A stretch of DNA of 31,406 bases. Source: Clostridia bacterium (GTDB taxonomy: Bacteria > Bacillota > Clostridia > Oscillospirales > UBA644). The position numbers were made by a program, and so were the translations under genes. Below the pieces are notes generated by a model, which saw only the letters and a list, made by a program, of their open reading frames with translations, was not told the origin of the DNA and did no database searches. Where the stretch lies: contig WHHJ01000019.1 in the NCBI GenBank assembly GCA_014872655.1, forward strand, positions 1-31,406, in the 5' to 3' direction. Shown here in pieces: positions 1 to 8,457 of the stretch (its first letter is position 1; each line of letters starts with the position of its first letter).

Positions 1-145
1 ATCATTTTTTTTACAAATTGTCTCAATGATGTATTGTTACAGGATAGCTTTGTAGAAAATTCTACAGCCAGGTCCTCCCTCTTTTCCGTATTGTTTGTCG
101 ATACATTATTTTCAAAAAAAATTTCCGAACCCATAATCGAATAAA
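1..145. other. Non-coding segment with a perfect palindrome
   Basis: No gene is visible in this edge segment downstream of the TepA-like gene. It contains a perfect palindrome at 51-66 (TGTAGAA-AA-TTCTACA), which could be a dimeric repressor operator or a small hairpin. On the minus strand a GGGAGG purine run lies just before the palindrome, as if a gene leaving the window might begin near here, but no convincing start codon follows it. The function is not assignable. Confidence 0.35.
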
Positions 146-835
146 TTAACATGTCTGCGCCTCCTCAATCAAATCATCCAGTTTTTTCAACGCATCCTTT
201 AATCCCCCAACAGAATCAATAATACCCTCTCGAACCGCCTCTTCTCCGGTAAGCAGTGTTCCGATATCCGTAACCAGACCTCCTGTATCCGTCATCAGCT
301 GTCTGAACCGCTGCGGCGTCACCCGCGAATTGTCGGCAACAAATCGGATGATGCGATCCTGCATTCGATCAAAATAGGCAAAAGTTTGAGGCACTCCTAC
401 AATCATCCCATTCAGCCGCACCGGGTGCACAGTCATTGTAGCCGACGGTGCGATAAAGGAATATTTGGCAGAAACCGCCAACGGAACACCAATGGAATGT
501 CCTCCGCCCAAAATTAACGATACAGTAGGCTTGGACATCGACGCAATCATCTCAGCAATGGCAAGTCCGGCCTCCACATCGCCGCCAACGGTGTTTAACA
601 AAATCAAAAGGCCCTTAATTTGTTCGGCTTCTTCAATAGCGACTAAGGACGGAAGCACATGCTCATATTTTGTTGTTTTAGTCTGTGACGACAATAAAAA
701 ATGCCCTTCTACTTGCCCGACAATTGTCAAACAGTGAATGCGATCGGTTACGATGGCTCCGCTTTCCCGTATACGTTCCTCATTTTCTGCCGGATCAAAT
801 TCTTCGGACAGAGCTGCTTTTTCGTTTTCTGACAT
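146..835 (-). CDS. tepA: ClpP-fold serine protease, TepA/YmfB-like
   Basis: This 229-residue protein belongs to the ClpP/crotonase-fold peptidases, TepA (YmfB) branch. In Bacillus subtilis TepA has been linked to protein export and spore-related proteolysis; the substrate here is unknown. The nucleophile is probably Ser114 in the GGGHSIGVP turn and the base His137 in MTVHPVR, with the NTVGGDVEAGLAIAE helix-strand segment before it and the GEEAVREGIIDSVGGL segment, typical of the ClpP C-terminal third, after it. No signal peptide is present, so it should be cytosolic. The ATG at 835 is preceded by AAGGGA. A terminator separates it from the upstream gene and I see no strong promoter in the 74-bp gap, so it may depend on read-through. 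It is a stand-alone ClpP homologue, not the ClpP of the ClpXP complex. Confidence 0.85.
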   Translation of the reverse strand: MSENEKAALSEEFDPAENEERIRESGAIVTDRIHCLTIVGQVEGHFLLSSQTKTTKYEHVLPSLVAIEEAEQIKGLLILLNTVGGDVEAGLAIAEMIASMSKPTVSLILGGGHSIGVPLAVSAKYSFIAPSATMTVHPVRLNGMIVGVPQTFAYFDRMQDRIIRFVADNSRVTPQRFRQLMTDTGGLVTDIGTLLTGEEAVREGIIDSVGGLKDALKKLDDLIEEAQTC

Positions 836-856
836 ATTTCAATTTCCCTTTTTAAT

Positions 857-900
857 AAAAATACTTCCTTACACTATTTTCTGTGTAAGGAAGTATTTTT
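857..900 (-). terminator. Bidirectional intrinsic terminator
   Basis: A near-perfect inverted repeat with arms of about 16 nt (arms begin AAAATACTTCC and end GGAAGTATTTTT) around an 8-nt loop, with A/T tails on both sides. It lies just after the stop of the 364-residue membrane protein gene on the minus strand and before the TepA-like gene. Confidence 0.85.
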
Positions 901-909
901 ATGCATAGG

Positions 910-2004
910 CTATCTTAATTCTTCATGGTACGAAAACGTATATCCCTGTTTGTCCAAATAATTTTCTACCGCATGCTTAAACTGCATCGTACTTTTAAAA
1001 TCGGCCTTTTCGGTCTTGGGTGAACAAAAGTAAAGATTTTCCAAGCTGTCGATATGCAAATGTTTTGGATTTTCATCATCAACCAGATACATTTGTACAA
1101 AACCTTTTCCGCCGGTTTTATAATAAATAACGCCGTGACCGTCATCGCCATCCAACATCACCTGTCCGTCCTGCATACGAACAACAATTTCTTTATCACG
1201 TGAAGGCATGGATTTCATTTGTTCAAAGATCTCATCTAAATCCAGCGCGTCATACTCCTGCTCTTCCGGCGTAGCATCCTGCTCGGTCTTTGCCGGAAAC
1301 GGTCCTTCATAATCCAAGATATATTTTTTAACCGCATCCTGTATCACGCGTTCTACCGATCCGGTACCGGTGTCACCGCCCATATAATATGCAATATTAC
1401 AGGTTGTATCATATGCGATCGGCATAATACACCCACGTTCAATTGCAATAACATCTTTTGTTAAAGCCTCTAAACGAGATGAAATTTCGGACGTTAAAAA
1501 ACAAACGGCAATACACCGTTTTCTGCGACCGGCAGTACTGCGGAAAAAAGCCTTCTCTTTTTGCTCCAAAAACGATTCTGCATCTTCCGCGCCGTCAACA
1601 ACATAAAAAAGCTGATCCGCAAAACCGGTCTTGTAAACACAGAAAGAATGCTCGGTTTCTTCTTTCAAATCATATCCGCCATGAAGAAAAGCTTTCTTTA
1701 AAATCTCCAAATTCACGTCTGTTCGTCTGGAAGGAAAAAAACGTCTATCGGTATGTACGCGTACGCCGTTTTGCTCCATGGCATGAATAATTACGATTTT
1801 TCGAAAAATCTTATTTAACACAACAAACGCGCCCAACCAACACAATAAAATAAAAATACTTAAAACAACCGCACTTGAAGAGCCTAAAAGATCCGGGAAA
1901 AGACGATATAATAAAACAGCCAGAACACTTAAAACAATAGCAATCCCGGCTACCAGCGCAAACAAACGATGTGTTTTTTTCTTCCAACGCTCTAAATTCT
2001 TCAT
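910..2004 (-). CDS. Membrane-anchored protein of unknown function
   Basis: A 364-residue protein that I do not recognise. Residues 1-11 are basic. Two hydrophobic helices follow at about 13-36 and 42-65 with a short turn between them, then a soluble part of about 300 residues, presumably cytosolic, with alternating beta/alpha character, an acidic stretch (TPEEQEYDALDLDEIFEQM) around 250 and a C-terminal basic/aromatic end. No catalytic motif is seen. The ATG at 2004 has a clear GGAGG site (CGGAGGACGAG) and a consensus promoter at 2041-2069, so it is a monocistronic, well-expressed gene ended by the hairpin at 857-900. A role in membrane signalling or nuclease-like sensing would be a guess. 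Confidence 0.7.
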   Translation of the reverse strand: MKNLERWKKKTHRLFALVAGIAIVLSVLAVLLYRLFPDLLGSSSAVVLSIFILLCWLGAFVVLNKIFRKIVIIHAMEQNGVRVHTDRRFFPSRRTDVNLEILKKAFLHGGYDLKEETEHSFCVYKTGFADQLFYVVDGAEDAESFLEQKEKAFFRSTAGRRKRCIAVCFLTSEISSRLEALTKDVIAIERGCIMPIAYDTTCNIAYYMGGDTGTGSVERVIQDAVKKYILDYEGPFPAKTEQDATPEEQEYDALDLDEIFEQMKSMPSRDKEIVVRMQDGQVMLDGDDGHGVIYYKTGGKGFVQMYLVDDENPKHLHIDSLENLYFCSPKTEKADFKSTMQFKHAVENYLDKQGYTFSYHEELR

Positions 2005-2040
2005 AATCTCGTCCTCCGATAAGACCCTTCGATATTTTTG

Positions 2041-2069
2041 ATTATATCATATCTGCGCCACTTTTTCAA
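2041..2069 (-). promoter_or_regulatory. Sigma-A promoter for the 364-residue membrane protein
   Basis: On the minus strand TTGAAA and TATAAT are separated by exactly 17 bp and sit about 40 bp upstream of the start codon at 2004. It is divergent from the plus-strand promoter at 2130-2158. Confidence 0.8.
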
Positions 2070-2129
2070 CCCCTGTTTGCCCGACTTCGTCCATAGACAT
2101 ACCTTCAAAGGAAAAAGCGAGCATAAATA

Positions 2130-2158
2130 TTTACATTTCTTCAGAAATGGTATATAAT
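2130..2158 (+). promoter_or_regulatory. Sigma-A promoter for the DUF6873-like gene group
   Basis: TTTACA and TATAAT are spaced by 17 bp. The -10 ends 17 bp before the ATG at 2176, giving a very short leader. It should drive the DUF6873-like gene and probably yunB and ligA. Confidence 0.8.
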
Positions 2159-2175
2159 AAAAACGGGTGAAAAAA

Positions 2176-2877
2176 ATGAAACTGTTGATCGGACAATCAC
2201 CTGTCAAACAAATTGCAGACTGGCTCCAAAAACAGCCTCAAATAGAACCGATATGGATCCCGTCTATTGACGGCATAGAAACCCCTTTACGCAGGCATTT
2301 GGACCTGCAATGTGTCTTTTTGCCGGACGTCTGCATCTGTTGTCCTCAAACATACTCTTTTTATAAAAATAACCTCAAAAATATTTTTGTTGTTTGCGGG
2401 TCCTATACGCCAAAATCTCCCTACCCCGCCGATATTGCCTATAATGCAGCCCGGGTCGGCAAACATTTGTTCTGCAAAATATCCGACACGGATCCTGTTA
2501 TTTTAGATTATGCCCAAAAGCAGCAGTTAACACTGGTCAATGTGGCGCAGGGATATACCAAATGCAGTTTGATTCCCGTTTCGGAAAAAGCAATCATTAC
2601 CGCAGACCCTTCCATTGCTCAAGCAGCCACAGCAAACGGTTTTGACGTTCTTTTTACAACCAACGACGGCATTCTGTTACCCGGATATTCCAATGGATTT
2701 ATCGGAGGAACCTGTGCCCAAACAGCAAAAACATTTCTATTTTTTGGAAATCTTACCAAACACCGCGATTTTAAAAAGATCACGCATTTTCTCAAAAAAT
2801 ACGGAAAAGATTTTCTGCAAATTCCATCCGCACCGCTGACCGATCTTGGAAGCCCCTGTTTTATCCCCGATGCATAA
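2176..2877 (+). CDS. DUF6873-like protein (GME-fold family)
   Basis: A 233-residue soluble protein. The C-terminal half (VNVAQGYTKCSLIPV, ITADPSIAQAA, GFIGGTCAQT, LFFGNLTKHRDF) resembles the small family known as DUF6873, thought to adopt the amidinotransferase-like GME fold and to have no known reaction; this is from memory of the family's conserved phrases. Conserved Cys, His and Asp residues (GGTC, KHRD) could be active-site residues, as Cys/His/Asp are in amidinotransferases and dimethylargininases. An upstream in-frame GTG at 2167 exists, but the GGGTGA sequence overlapping it is better placed as the ribosome binding site for ATG 2176. It lies 41 bp upstream of yunB on the same strand, in what looks like one transcript with yunB and ligA. 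Confidence 0.6.
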   Translation: MKLLIGQSPVKQIADWLQKQPQIEPIWIPSIDGIETPLRRHLDLQCVFLPDVCICCPQTYSFYKNNLKNIFVVCGSYTPKSPYPADIAYNAARVGKHLFCKISDTDPVILDYAQKQQLTLVNVAQGYTKCSLIPVSEKAIITADPSIAQAATANGFDVLFTTNDGILLPGYSNGFIGGTCAQTAKTFLFFGNLTKHRDFKKITHFLKKYGKDFLQIPSAPLTDLGSPCFIPDA

Positions 2878-2918
2878 CGGCGGAATACTCGTAGCATATA
2901 CTGTTATGAGGTGGTGTT

Positions 2919-3623
2919 ATGCGAAGATGGAAACGAAAACACGGACTCAAATTAAAATGGAGAGTAAAAATTCTTCTCGTAATCGGACTTCTTTTATGTC
3001 TGTTTATCATCTTATTCGTATATTATGACGTAAAACTGCGACCGATTATCCGAGACGTTGCTATATCAAAAGCCGGCGATTATGCAACCGAAATTATCAA
3101 TGATACGGTATATGATGTTTTAGAAAAAAATGATGTCAGCTACGAAGACATTGTAGATATGCAAAAAGATGAAAGCGGCAATATTATTGCAGTATCCGTC
3201 GACACGGTAAAAGTTAATAAATTACGCAACGAGATCGCATTGGAACTTTCCCGAAGAACCGATGAAGTACAAAGCATTAAAATTAAAATCCCGCTCGGAA
3301 ACTTTTTTGACAGCGGATTTTTATCCGACACAGGACCGGACATTGATCTGAGCGTTTTGCCGACCTCCAGCATTTATACGGATGTGGAGCAAGATTTTTC
3401 TTCTGCGGGCATCAACCAAACCATTCATCGCATTTCTTTTCGTGCCACGGTAGCATTTGACCTGATTTTTCCAAATGAAACCGTAACCGAAGAATATACC
3501 AGTTTGATTCTTGTAGCGCAAACCGTGATTGTAGGGAAAGTACCGGATACCTATGCACAAATTGACACATCCGCAAAAGATGCGATGAGTTATATCGGAA
3601 ATAAAAAAATATTGGCTGGGTGA
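2919..3623 (+). CDS. yunB: Sporulation protein YunB
   Basis: A 234-residue bitopic membrane protein of the YunB family, required for normal sporulation in Bacillus under sigma-E control; its biochemical role is not defined. A basic N terminus (1-16) precedes one membrane helix at about 17-41. The extracytoplasmic part holds the family signatures, including KLRNEIALELS, a long loop with PLGNFF, the SAGINQTIHRI motif near 165-175 that is strongly conserved, and a C-terminal region (ETVTEEYTSLILVAQTVIVG). The ATG is preceded by GAGGTGGTG. The stop overlaps an in-frame GTG of ligA and lies 5 bp before its more likely ATG, so the two are probably co-translated. Its presence supports an endospore-forming host. 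Confidence 0.9.
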   Translation: MRRWKRKHGLKLKWRVKILLVIGLLLCLFIILFVYYDVKLRPIIRDVAISKAGDYATEIINDTVYDVLEKNDVSYEDIVDMQKDESGNIIAVSVDTVKVNKLRNEIALELSRRTDEVQSIKIKIPLGNFFDSGFLSDTGPDIDLSVLPTSSIYTDVEQDFSSAGINQTIHRISFRATVAFDLIFPNETVTEEYTSLILVAQTVIVGKVPDTYAQIDTSAKDAMSYIGNKKILAG

Positions 3624-3628
3624 AAATA

Positions 3629-5605
3629 ATGGAAATACAACAACAAATCAAGGAATTAACCCAAAAACTGAATTACTACGCAAAAAAATATTATACCGAG
3701 GATATTTCGGAAATTTCGGATTATGAATATGACCAACTAAACCGAAAATTATTGCAACTGGAAGAACAATACCCACAATACAAACAACCGGACTCTCCTT
3801 CTTTTCGTGTAGGCGGTGAAATCCTGAGCCAGTTTAGCCCGGTCACACACGAAGTTCCGATGGAAAGTTTACAGGATGCTTTTTCTGTTGAAGAATTACA
3901 GGCATTTGATGAACGGGTAAAAAAAGTCTTTCCAAATGCCGAATATGTTGTTGAACTAAAAATCGACGGACTGTCGACTTCTATCACTTATCTGAACGGA
4001 ATATTGACCCTGGCTGCAACACGCGGCGACGGAATTACAGGCGAAGATGTGACCGCTAATATCAAAACCATTCGTTCCGTTCCGTTAAAAATCGAAGAAG
4101 CCCCTCCCAAACTCATCGTCCGGGGCGAAGTATACATGTCTAAACAAACCTTTGTTCAATTAAATCAGCAACGAGAATTATCCGAGCAGCCGCTGTTTGC
4201 AAATCCACGCAACGCAGCGGCCGGATCTCTGCGGCAGCTTGACAGCGCTGTCGCTGCACAAAGAGGACTGGATATCTTTATTTTTAATCTTCAGGCCGTC
4301 GAGGGAAAGACGTTTCAAACGCACTCCCAAACGTTGCAATATCTCAAACAAAAAGGATTCCCTGTCAGTCCATACTTTAATGTTTTTTCCGATATCGGAC
4401 AAGTTTGGCAGGAGATCCAACGCTTAGGTCAAATGCGCAATGATCTGCCATTCGGGATAGACGGCGCCGTAGTGAAGGTCAATGATCTTACTATGAGAGA
4501 ACAATTAGGAAGAACCGTAAAATTTCCCAAATGGGCTATTGCCTACAAATACCCGCCTGAGCAAAAAAAGACACGATTGCTGGACATTCAGATCAATGTC
4601 GGCCGAACCGGTGTATTAACGCCCTTAGCTATTCTTCAACCGGTTGTATGCGCTGGCAGCACTATCAGCAAGGCAACGCTGCATAATAAAGATTTTATCG
4701 CCCAAAAAGATATTCGGATCGGGGATTATGTTTTGATTCAAAAAGCCGGAGATATTATTCCGGAAGTGGTCGGTGTTGTACTTCAAGATCGCAGCCCTGA
4801 CGCAGAAATCTTCCGTATGCCGAGCGTTTGTCCGGTTTGCGGCAGCCATGTAATCCAGGATGAGGAAGATGCTTTTATTCGTTGCATCAATGCCGAATGC
4901 CCGGCTCAACAGCTCAAAAACATTATTCATTTTGCAGAGCGTGACGCGATGGACATCGATGGATTGGGAGACGGAATTATTCAACGGCTGTTGGATGAAA
5001 AACTGATCTCAACCGCGGCAGATTTATACAATTTAACTCCCGAACAACTAGAACAACTCGACCGTTTCGGAGAAAAGTCCGCAAAAAATTTGATCGATTC
5101 CATTCAATCATCCAAATCCCAGAATCTGGATCGATTGATTTATGCATTGGGCATCCGAGAAGTCGGACAAAAAGCAGCAAAAATTTTGGCCCGTCGCTTT
5201 GGCTCGATGGATCAGCTGCTCCACGCCGACACAGATCAATTGGTCCAAATCAACGAAATCGGCCCCATAACGGCAAATTATATCATTCAATACTTTGCCG
5301 AACCCCGTAACATCGATTTTATTCACCAACTGCAAACGCATCAGATCAATATGCAATATACGGATGACATCAAAGACTTACGCTTTGAAAATCTCAGCTT
5401 TGTTTTAACCGGGACGCTTCCCTCTTACACCAGGCAACAAGCAGCGCAAATCATCGAAAGTCTTGGCGGAAAAGTTTCGTCTTCCGTCTCTAAAAAAACA
5501 AGTTATGTATTGGCCGGTGCTGAAGCTGGCAGCAAACTGACCAAAGCACAAAATTTGGGAATTCCTATTATTGATGAAGAAACCTTTCAAAAAATGATTC
5601 AATAA
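3629..5605 (+). CDS. ligA: NAD-dependent DNA ligase LigA
   Basis: A 658-residue bacterial DNA ligase that seals nicks during replication and repair using NAD+. The domains are in the normal order: Ia region (1-70), adenylation domain with the AMP-accepting Lys111 in LKIDG, the TRGDG..GEDVT motif, OB fold (RTGVLTPLAIL), a four-Cys zinc finger (Cys401, Cys404, Cys419, Cys424), helix-hairpin-helix repeats (about 440-570), and a C-terminal BRCT domain (SFVLTGTL to the end). Length and residues are typical, so it should be functional. ATG 3629 has GGGTGA 5 bp upstream; a GTG at 3620 is the alternative start. The gene is terminated by the hairpin at 5604-5634. In many Firmicutes ligA follows pcrA; here it follows yunB. 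Confidence 0.97.
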   Translation: MEIQQQIKELTQKLNYYAKKYYTEDISEISDYEYDQLNRKLLQLEEQYPQYKQPDSPSFRVGGEILSQFSPVTHEVPMESLQDAFSVEELQAFDERVKKVFPNAEYVVELKIDGLSTSITYLNGILTLAATRGDGITGEDVTANIKTIRSVPLKIEEAPPKLIVRGEVYMSKQTFVQLNQQRELSEQPLFANPRNAAAGSLRQLDSAVAAQRGLDIFIFNLQAVEGKTFQTHSQTLQYLKQKGFPVSPYFNVFSDIGQVWQEIQRLGQMRNDLPFGIDGAVVKVNDLTMREQLGRTVKFPKWAIAYKYPPEQKKTRLLDIQINVGRTGVLTPLAILQPVVCAGSTISKATLHNKDFIAQKDIRIGDYVLIQKAGDIIPEVVGVVLQDRSPDAEIFRMPSVCPVCGSHVIQDEEDAFIRCINAECPAQQLKNIIHFAERDAMDIDGLGDGIIQRLLDEKLISTAADLYNLTPEQLEQLDRFGEKSAKNLIDSIQSSKSQNLDRLIYALGIREVGQKAAKILARRFGSMDQLLHADTDQLVQINEIGPITANYIIQYFAEPRNIDFIHQLQTHQINMQYTDDIKDLRFENLSFVLTGTLPSYTRQQAAQIIESLGGKVSSSVSKKTSYVLAGAEAGSKLTKAQNLGIPIIDEETFQKMIQ

Positions 5606-5634
5606 AATACCACCCGCATAGCGGGTGGTATTTT
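5604..5634 (+). terminator. Intrinsic terminator after ligA
   Basis: A perfect 14-bp inverted repeat (AAAATACCACCCGC / GCGGGTGGTATTTT) around a 3-nt loop, starting at the ligA stop codon and ending in a T run. Confidence 0.92.
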
Positions 5635-5649
5635 ATAATCTTCCTAAAC

Positions 5650-5686
5650 AAGTAAAAAAGAGCGCGGTTGCGCTCTTTTTTTACTT
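5650..5686 (-). terminator. Intrinsic terminator of the 89-residue protein gene
   Basis: Arms built around AAGAGCGC / GCGCTCTT with a 4-nt GGTT loop and long A and T flanks; the stop codon of the minus-strand gene lies inside the 5' arm. It is convergent with, and 16 bp from, the ligA terminator. Confidence 0.88.
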
Positions 5687-5950
5687 GTTTTTATTTTCAT
5701 CCAGAACTTTATCACCAAACAAATTGAATCGGAACAAAAGGCTGTCGTCCTCCGGATTCTCGCAAACTACCTTCGCTTCGCCAATCTTTCCACCTTCAAT
5801 GATTCGTGTAATTCCGATCAGTTGACAAAACTTACTCTTCAAATTCAGTCTATCCCCTTCTTCGGTTACCAAATAAACATTTCCTTTACACTGATCGATT
5901 GCGTCCATAAACTTCTGTAAATCAATTTGATGCAGTTCAACCGAACCCAT
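5681..5950 (-). CDS. Small conserved Clostridial protein, function unknown
   Basis: An 89-residue protein beginning MGSVELHQIDL, with segments NVYLVTEEGDRLNLKS, IIEGGKIGEAKVVCENPEDDS and LFRFNLFG. I recall close relatives in gut Clostridia that carry the apparently mistaken label 'polyA polymerase'; nothing here resembles a nucleotidyltransferase. The NLKS phrase recalls HPr-like folds, but the phosphorylatable HPr motif is absent. Start: the ATG at 5950 has AGGGAGTG 6 bp upstream, while an in-frame ATG at 5980 has no binding site. It has its own consensus promoter (6019-6047) and terminator, so it is an independently expressed, probably cytosolic single gene. Confidence 0.75.
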   Translation of the reverse strand: MGSVELHQIDLQKFMDAIDQCKGNVYLVTEEGDRLNLKSKFCQLIGITRIIEGGKIGEAKVVCENPEDDSLLFRFNLFGDKVLDENKNK

Positions 5951-6018
5951 AAAAACACTCCCTTTCAAACCTTTAAGCATAAGAATACATTATTTATGTA
6001 CCTCTTTTTCTATTTATT

Positions 6019-6047
6019 ATCATATCATAAAATGCGCAGTTTGTCAA
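6019..6047 (-). promoter_or_regulatory. Sigma-A promoter for the 89-residue protein
   Basis: On the minus strand TTGACA and TATGAT are separated by 17 bp. A second overlapping TATGAT lies 12 bp from the -35 and is badly spaced. Confidence 0.8.
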
Positions 6048-6124
6048 GGGGAATCAGTAACTTTTACACAAATTTTACGTCGGTTTTTTGTTTAAAATGA
6101 CGAATTGGTTTTGGAACATTTTTT

Positions 6125-6153
6125 TTGACAAAACAGGTCTCTACTGTTATAAT
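6125..6153 (+). promoter_or_regulatory. Full-consensus sigma-A promoter for the WYL regulator
   Basis: TTGACA, 17 bp, TATAAT: both hexamers match consensus exactly. The start codon is 22 bp from the -10, with AAGGGGGAG between, so the leader is minimal. A perfect promoter ahead of a regulator suggests constitutive or repressed expression. Confidence 0.88.
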
Positions 6154-6174
6154 GTACATAAAGGGGGAGCTGGC

Positions 6175-7164
6175 ATGAATGGATTAAAACAAAAAGGGAA
6201 AATTCTATATATTCTGCAAATTCTGCAAAAACACACGGATAAAGAACACCCCATTACAGTCAATCAGCTGATTGCTTTGCTGGCAGAAGAAAATATCAAA
6301 GCAGAACGGAAATCGATTTATTCCGATATTGCTCTACTTAGACAACTCGGCTACAACGTTATCATGCATCGATCTAAAGAGGTTCGATATTATCTGGAAT
6401 CCAAACCGTTTGATCCGGAAGAACTGAAAATAATTGCTGACGCCATTCAAACAGCGCCATTTTTACCCCGTAAAAAAACAAATGATCTTATCAAAAAACT
6501 TTCGACCCTCACCCGTTTAGAAAATGCAAAAAAGCAAGAAGAACCTATCTTCGTTCCAGCCAAAAAGAGGCCCCATTCAGAAACCGGATATAAAAAAATG
6601 AGTCTAATCCGGAATGCCATTACACAAAATAAACAAATCACATTTTTATATCAAACACAGCCCGCTGAAGAAGATCCTGTTCTTTATCCATCGGTGAGCC
6701 CTTTTTTATTAGTATATGCAAACAGTGAATTTTTTCTGATTGCTGGAGAACGAAATCCGGAAGACGGGCTTGCATGTTTTCAAGTTGACTACATGTCAGA
6801 AATCCAACACACAAAAAAAGACCGAGATGAAGTTGTTACCTATACCGGAGACATCGACTTTAGTTTACAATGTTACGCAGAGGGGATCTTTGAGAAAAAT
6901 CAAAATCCTAAAATTCCTGTTATTTTGATGATCAAAAAAGAACTTTTACCGATTTTTATTAAACGATATCCAGATTTGCATATTCAAAAAAGGACAGATA
7001 AATATCTAACCATACGAATAGAGGAAGAACCGACAGATTCCTTTTTCTTATTTTTATTAGAATGTGGAAAAGCCTTAAAAATTCTTAGTCCAGAATCTCT
7101 TGCAAGTAAAATCAACCATATCGTTAAAAATCTCACCGGAGCCGGAAATCCCGACCTTCTGTAA
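6175..7164 (+). CDS. WYL-domain transcriptional regulator
   Basis: A 329-residue regulator. The N-terminal DeoR/HTH_11-type winged helix (residues 1-75; MNGLKQKGKILYILQILQKH, then the recognition helix KAERKSIYSDIALLRQLGY) is joined to a WYL domain (about 140-240; KQITFLYQ, then VSPFLLVYANSEFFLIAG, where SEFFLIAG replaces the family's WYL tripeptide region) and a C-terminal WCX-like domain. WYL domains bind nucleic acid or small ligands and sense DNA damage or nucleotides in several systems. The start is set by the AAGGGGGAG site before ATG 6175; an ORF extension to 6088 crosses the promoter and is not translated. The target is unknown; no adjacent defence genes are present, so a housekeeping role is likely. 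Confidence 0.88.
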   Translation: MNGLKQKGKILYILQILQKHTDKEHPITVNQLIALLAEENIKAERKSIYSDIALLRQLGYNVIMHRSKEVRYYLESKPFDPEELKIIADAIQTAPFLPRKKTNDLIKKLSTLTRLENAKKQEEPIFVPAKKRPHSETGYKKMSLIRNAITQNKQITFLYQTQPAEEDPVLYPSVSPFLLVYANSEFFLIAGERNPEDGLACFQVDYMSEIQHTKKDRDEVVTYTGDIDFSLQCYAEGIFEKNQNPKIPVILMIKKELLPIFIKRYPDLHIQKRTDKYLTIRIEEEPTDSFFLFLLECGKALKILSPESLASKINHIVKNLTGAGNPDLL

Positions 7165-7204
7165 ACATAAAAAGAGGCTGTTTTTAACAGCCTCTTTTTA
7201 TGTT
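7164..7204. terminator. Bidirectional terminator between convergent genes
   Basis: Long inverted repeat with core AAAAAGAGGCTGTT / AACAGCCTCTTTTT and flanking AACAT/ATGTT pairs, loop of 3 nt. It begins at the WYL gene stop and overlaps the last codons of the convergent antiporter gene, serving both. Confidence 0.9.
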
Positions 7205-8456
7205 CCCGATTTATGAACTGTTTTTTCAGCCTTCAAAGGAATTTCTCCGGCCCACTCAAATCCTTTCTTTGCGATCATAACAGCAATAATCTCATTGATA
7301 ACCGCGGCAGCCGCGATAGTCCCCTGTACAATTGCGGCACATTCCGGCGCAGGTCCAGATAAAACAGAAACCGCAATTCCCGTAAACACTAAGGACACTC
7401 CTGAATGAGGAAGCAACGTCAATCCAAGATATTTCTGAACAGTCGATTCAGATTTTGTTATTCTGGCTCCAAAATAAGCTCCAAAATATTTTCCGACCGC
7501 ACGAGCAATAATATAAATCGCTGTATATAACCCCGCGCCCAAAATCAAATGATAATCTAACGGAGCCCCTAAATTCAAAATTACCAGAATCATACAAACT
7601 CCAAGAATCGGGCTAAAACCAGTCATAATTTGCTGCAATCGTTCCTGACTGACCATATTGGAAAAGGTTGCGGAAAAGGCCATACCAATCAACATAAAAT
7701 TAAGAATCGGAACAGGTAAAATATAATTGTTAAACAGAAAACCAATTCCGGAAGCAATCAAAATAAAAGCAATCAAACATACCAGCGTTATCGGCGTAGA
7801 CCGCTCTTTTTTCAGAACAAGCCCAGCCAGCAAACCAACGGCAACCCCGATTATTAAAGGCAATAAAATAACCAATATCAATAAATAGATAGGAAGTTGG
7901 CCGGCAGAAAGATTTCCTGCAACAACAGCTATGGTAATAAAAAAAACAATACACCCCACAATATCATCCAATGCGGCCATTGGAATTAAAGTTTGTGTAA
8001 CCGGGCCGGATGTTTTAAATTCTCGAACGATCGATAACGCAGGTGCAGGAGCCGTCGCAAGAGCGATTCCACCAAAAACAAAAGCCAAATAAACCGGGAT
8101 TCCGGAAAAGAAAAATACGGTTCCAAATACAGCGGACACCACAACAAATGTGCCTAAAGACTGCGTTAAAGTTGTAACGATAATAGACTTTCCACTTTGT
8201 CGAAGTTTACGCCAAACCAGTTCCGTTCCAATCATCAAACCAACAGCACACTCAAAAATATGAACCACCGTTTGATACCAATGCGCATCCAGAATTTGCT
8301 GATTTACTAAAGAAAAAGCATGAGGTCCCAAGATCTCATTCCGGTAAGCAACCAGCCTAAAATAGAAGGCAACTTTAATTTGGCAATCAGTTTTCCAAAC
8401 AAGAAGGCGATAACAACAGTTATAAGCAACCTTAAAACCAATAAAAACACGTCCAT
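7198..8456 (-). pseudogene. Cation/proton antiporter (CPA2/Kef-type), frameshifted
   Basis: A polytopic monovalent cation:proton antiporter, probably importing protons in exchange for Na+ or K+. The long frame (8331 to 7198) starts at TTG with GPHAF and has about 11 membrane helices with FGGIALATAPAPAL and ALDDIVG, the conserved ion-site region with paired Asp. Its N-terminal helix is encoded upstream in another frame: ATG 8456 reads MDVFLLVLRLLITVV and ends in GWLLTGM, followed out of frame by ILGPHA, the normal family continuation. The break is an extra GA in a GAGA (forward 8334-8337), a 2-bp expansion. Without repair, translation from ATG 8456 stops after about 50 residues. The ATG lies 1 bp after the stop of the alarmone synthetase gene, with AGGTG as binding site, so the two are coupled. 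It may be a true pseudogene, phase-variable or a sequence error. Confidence 0.8.
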
Positions 8457-8457
8457 G

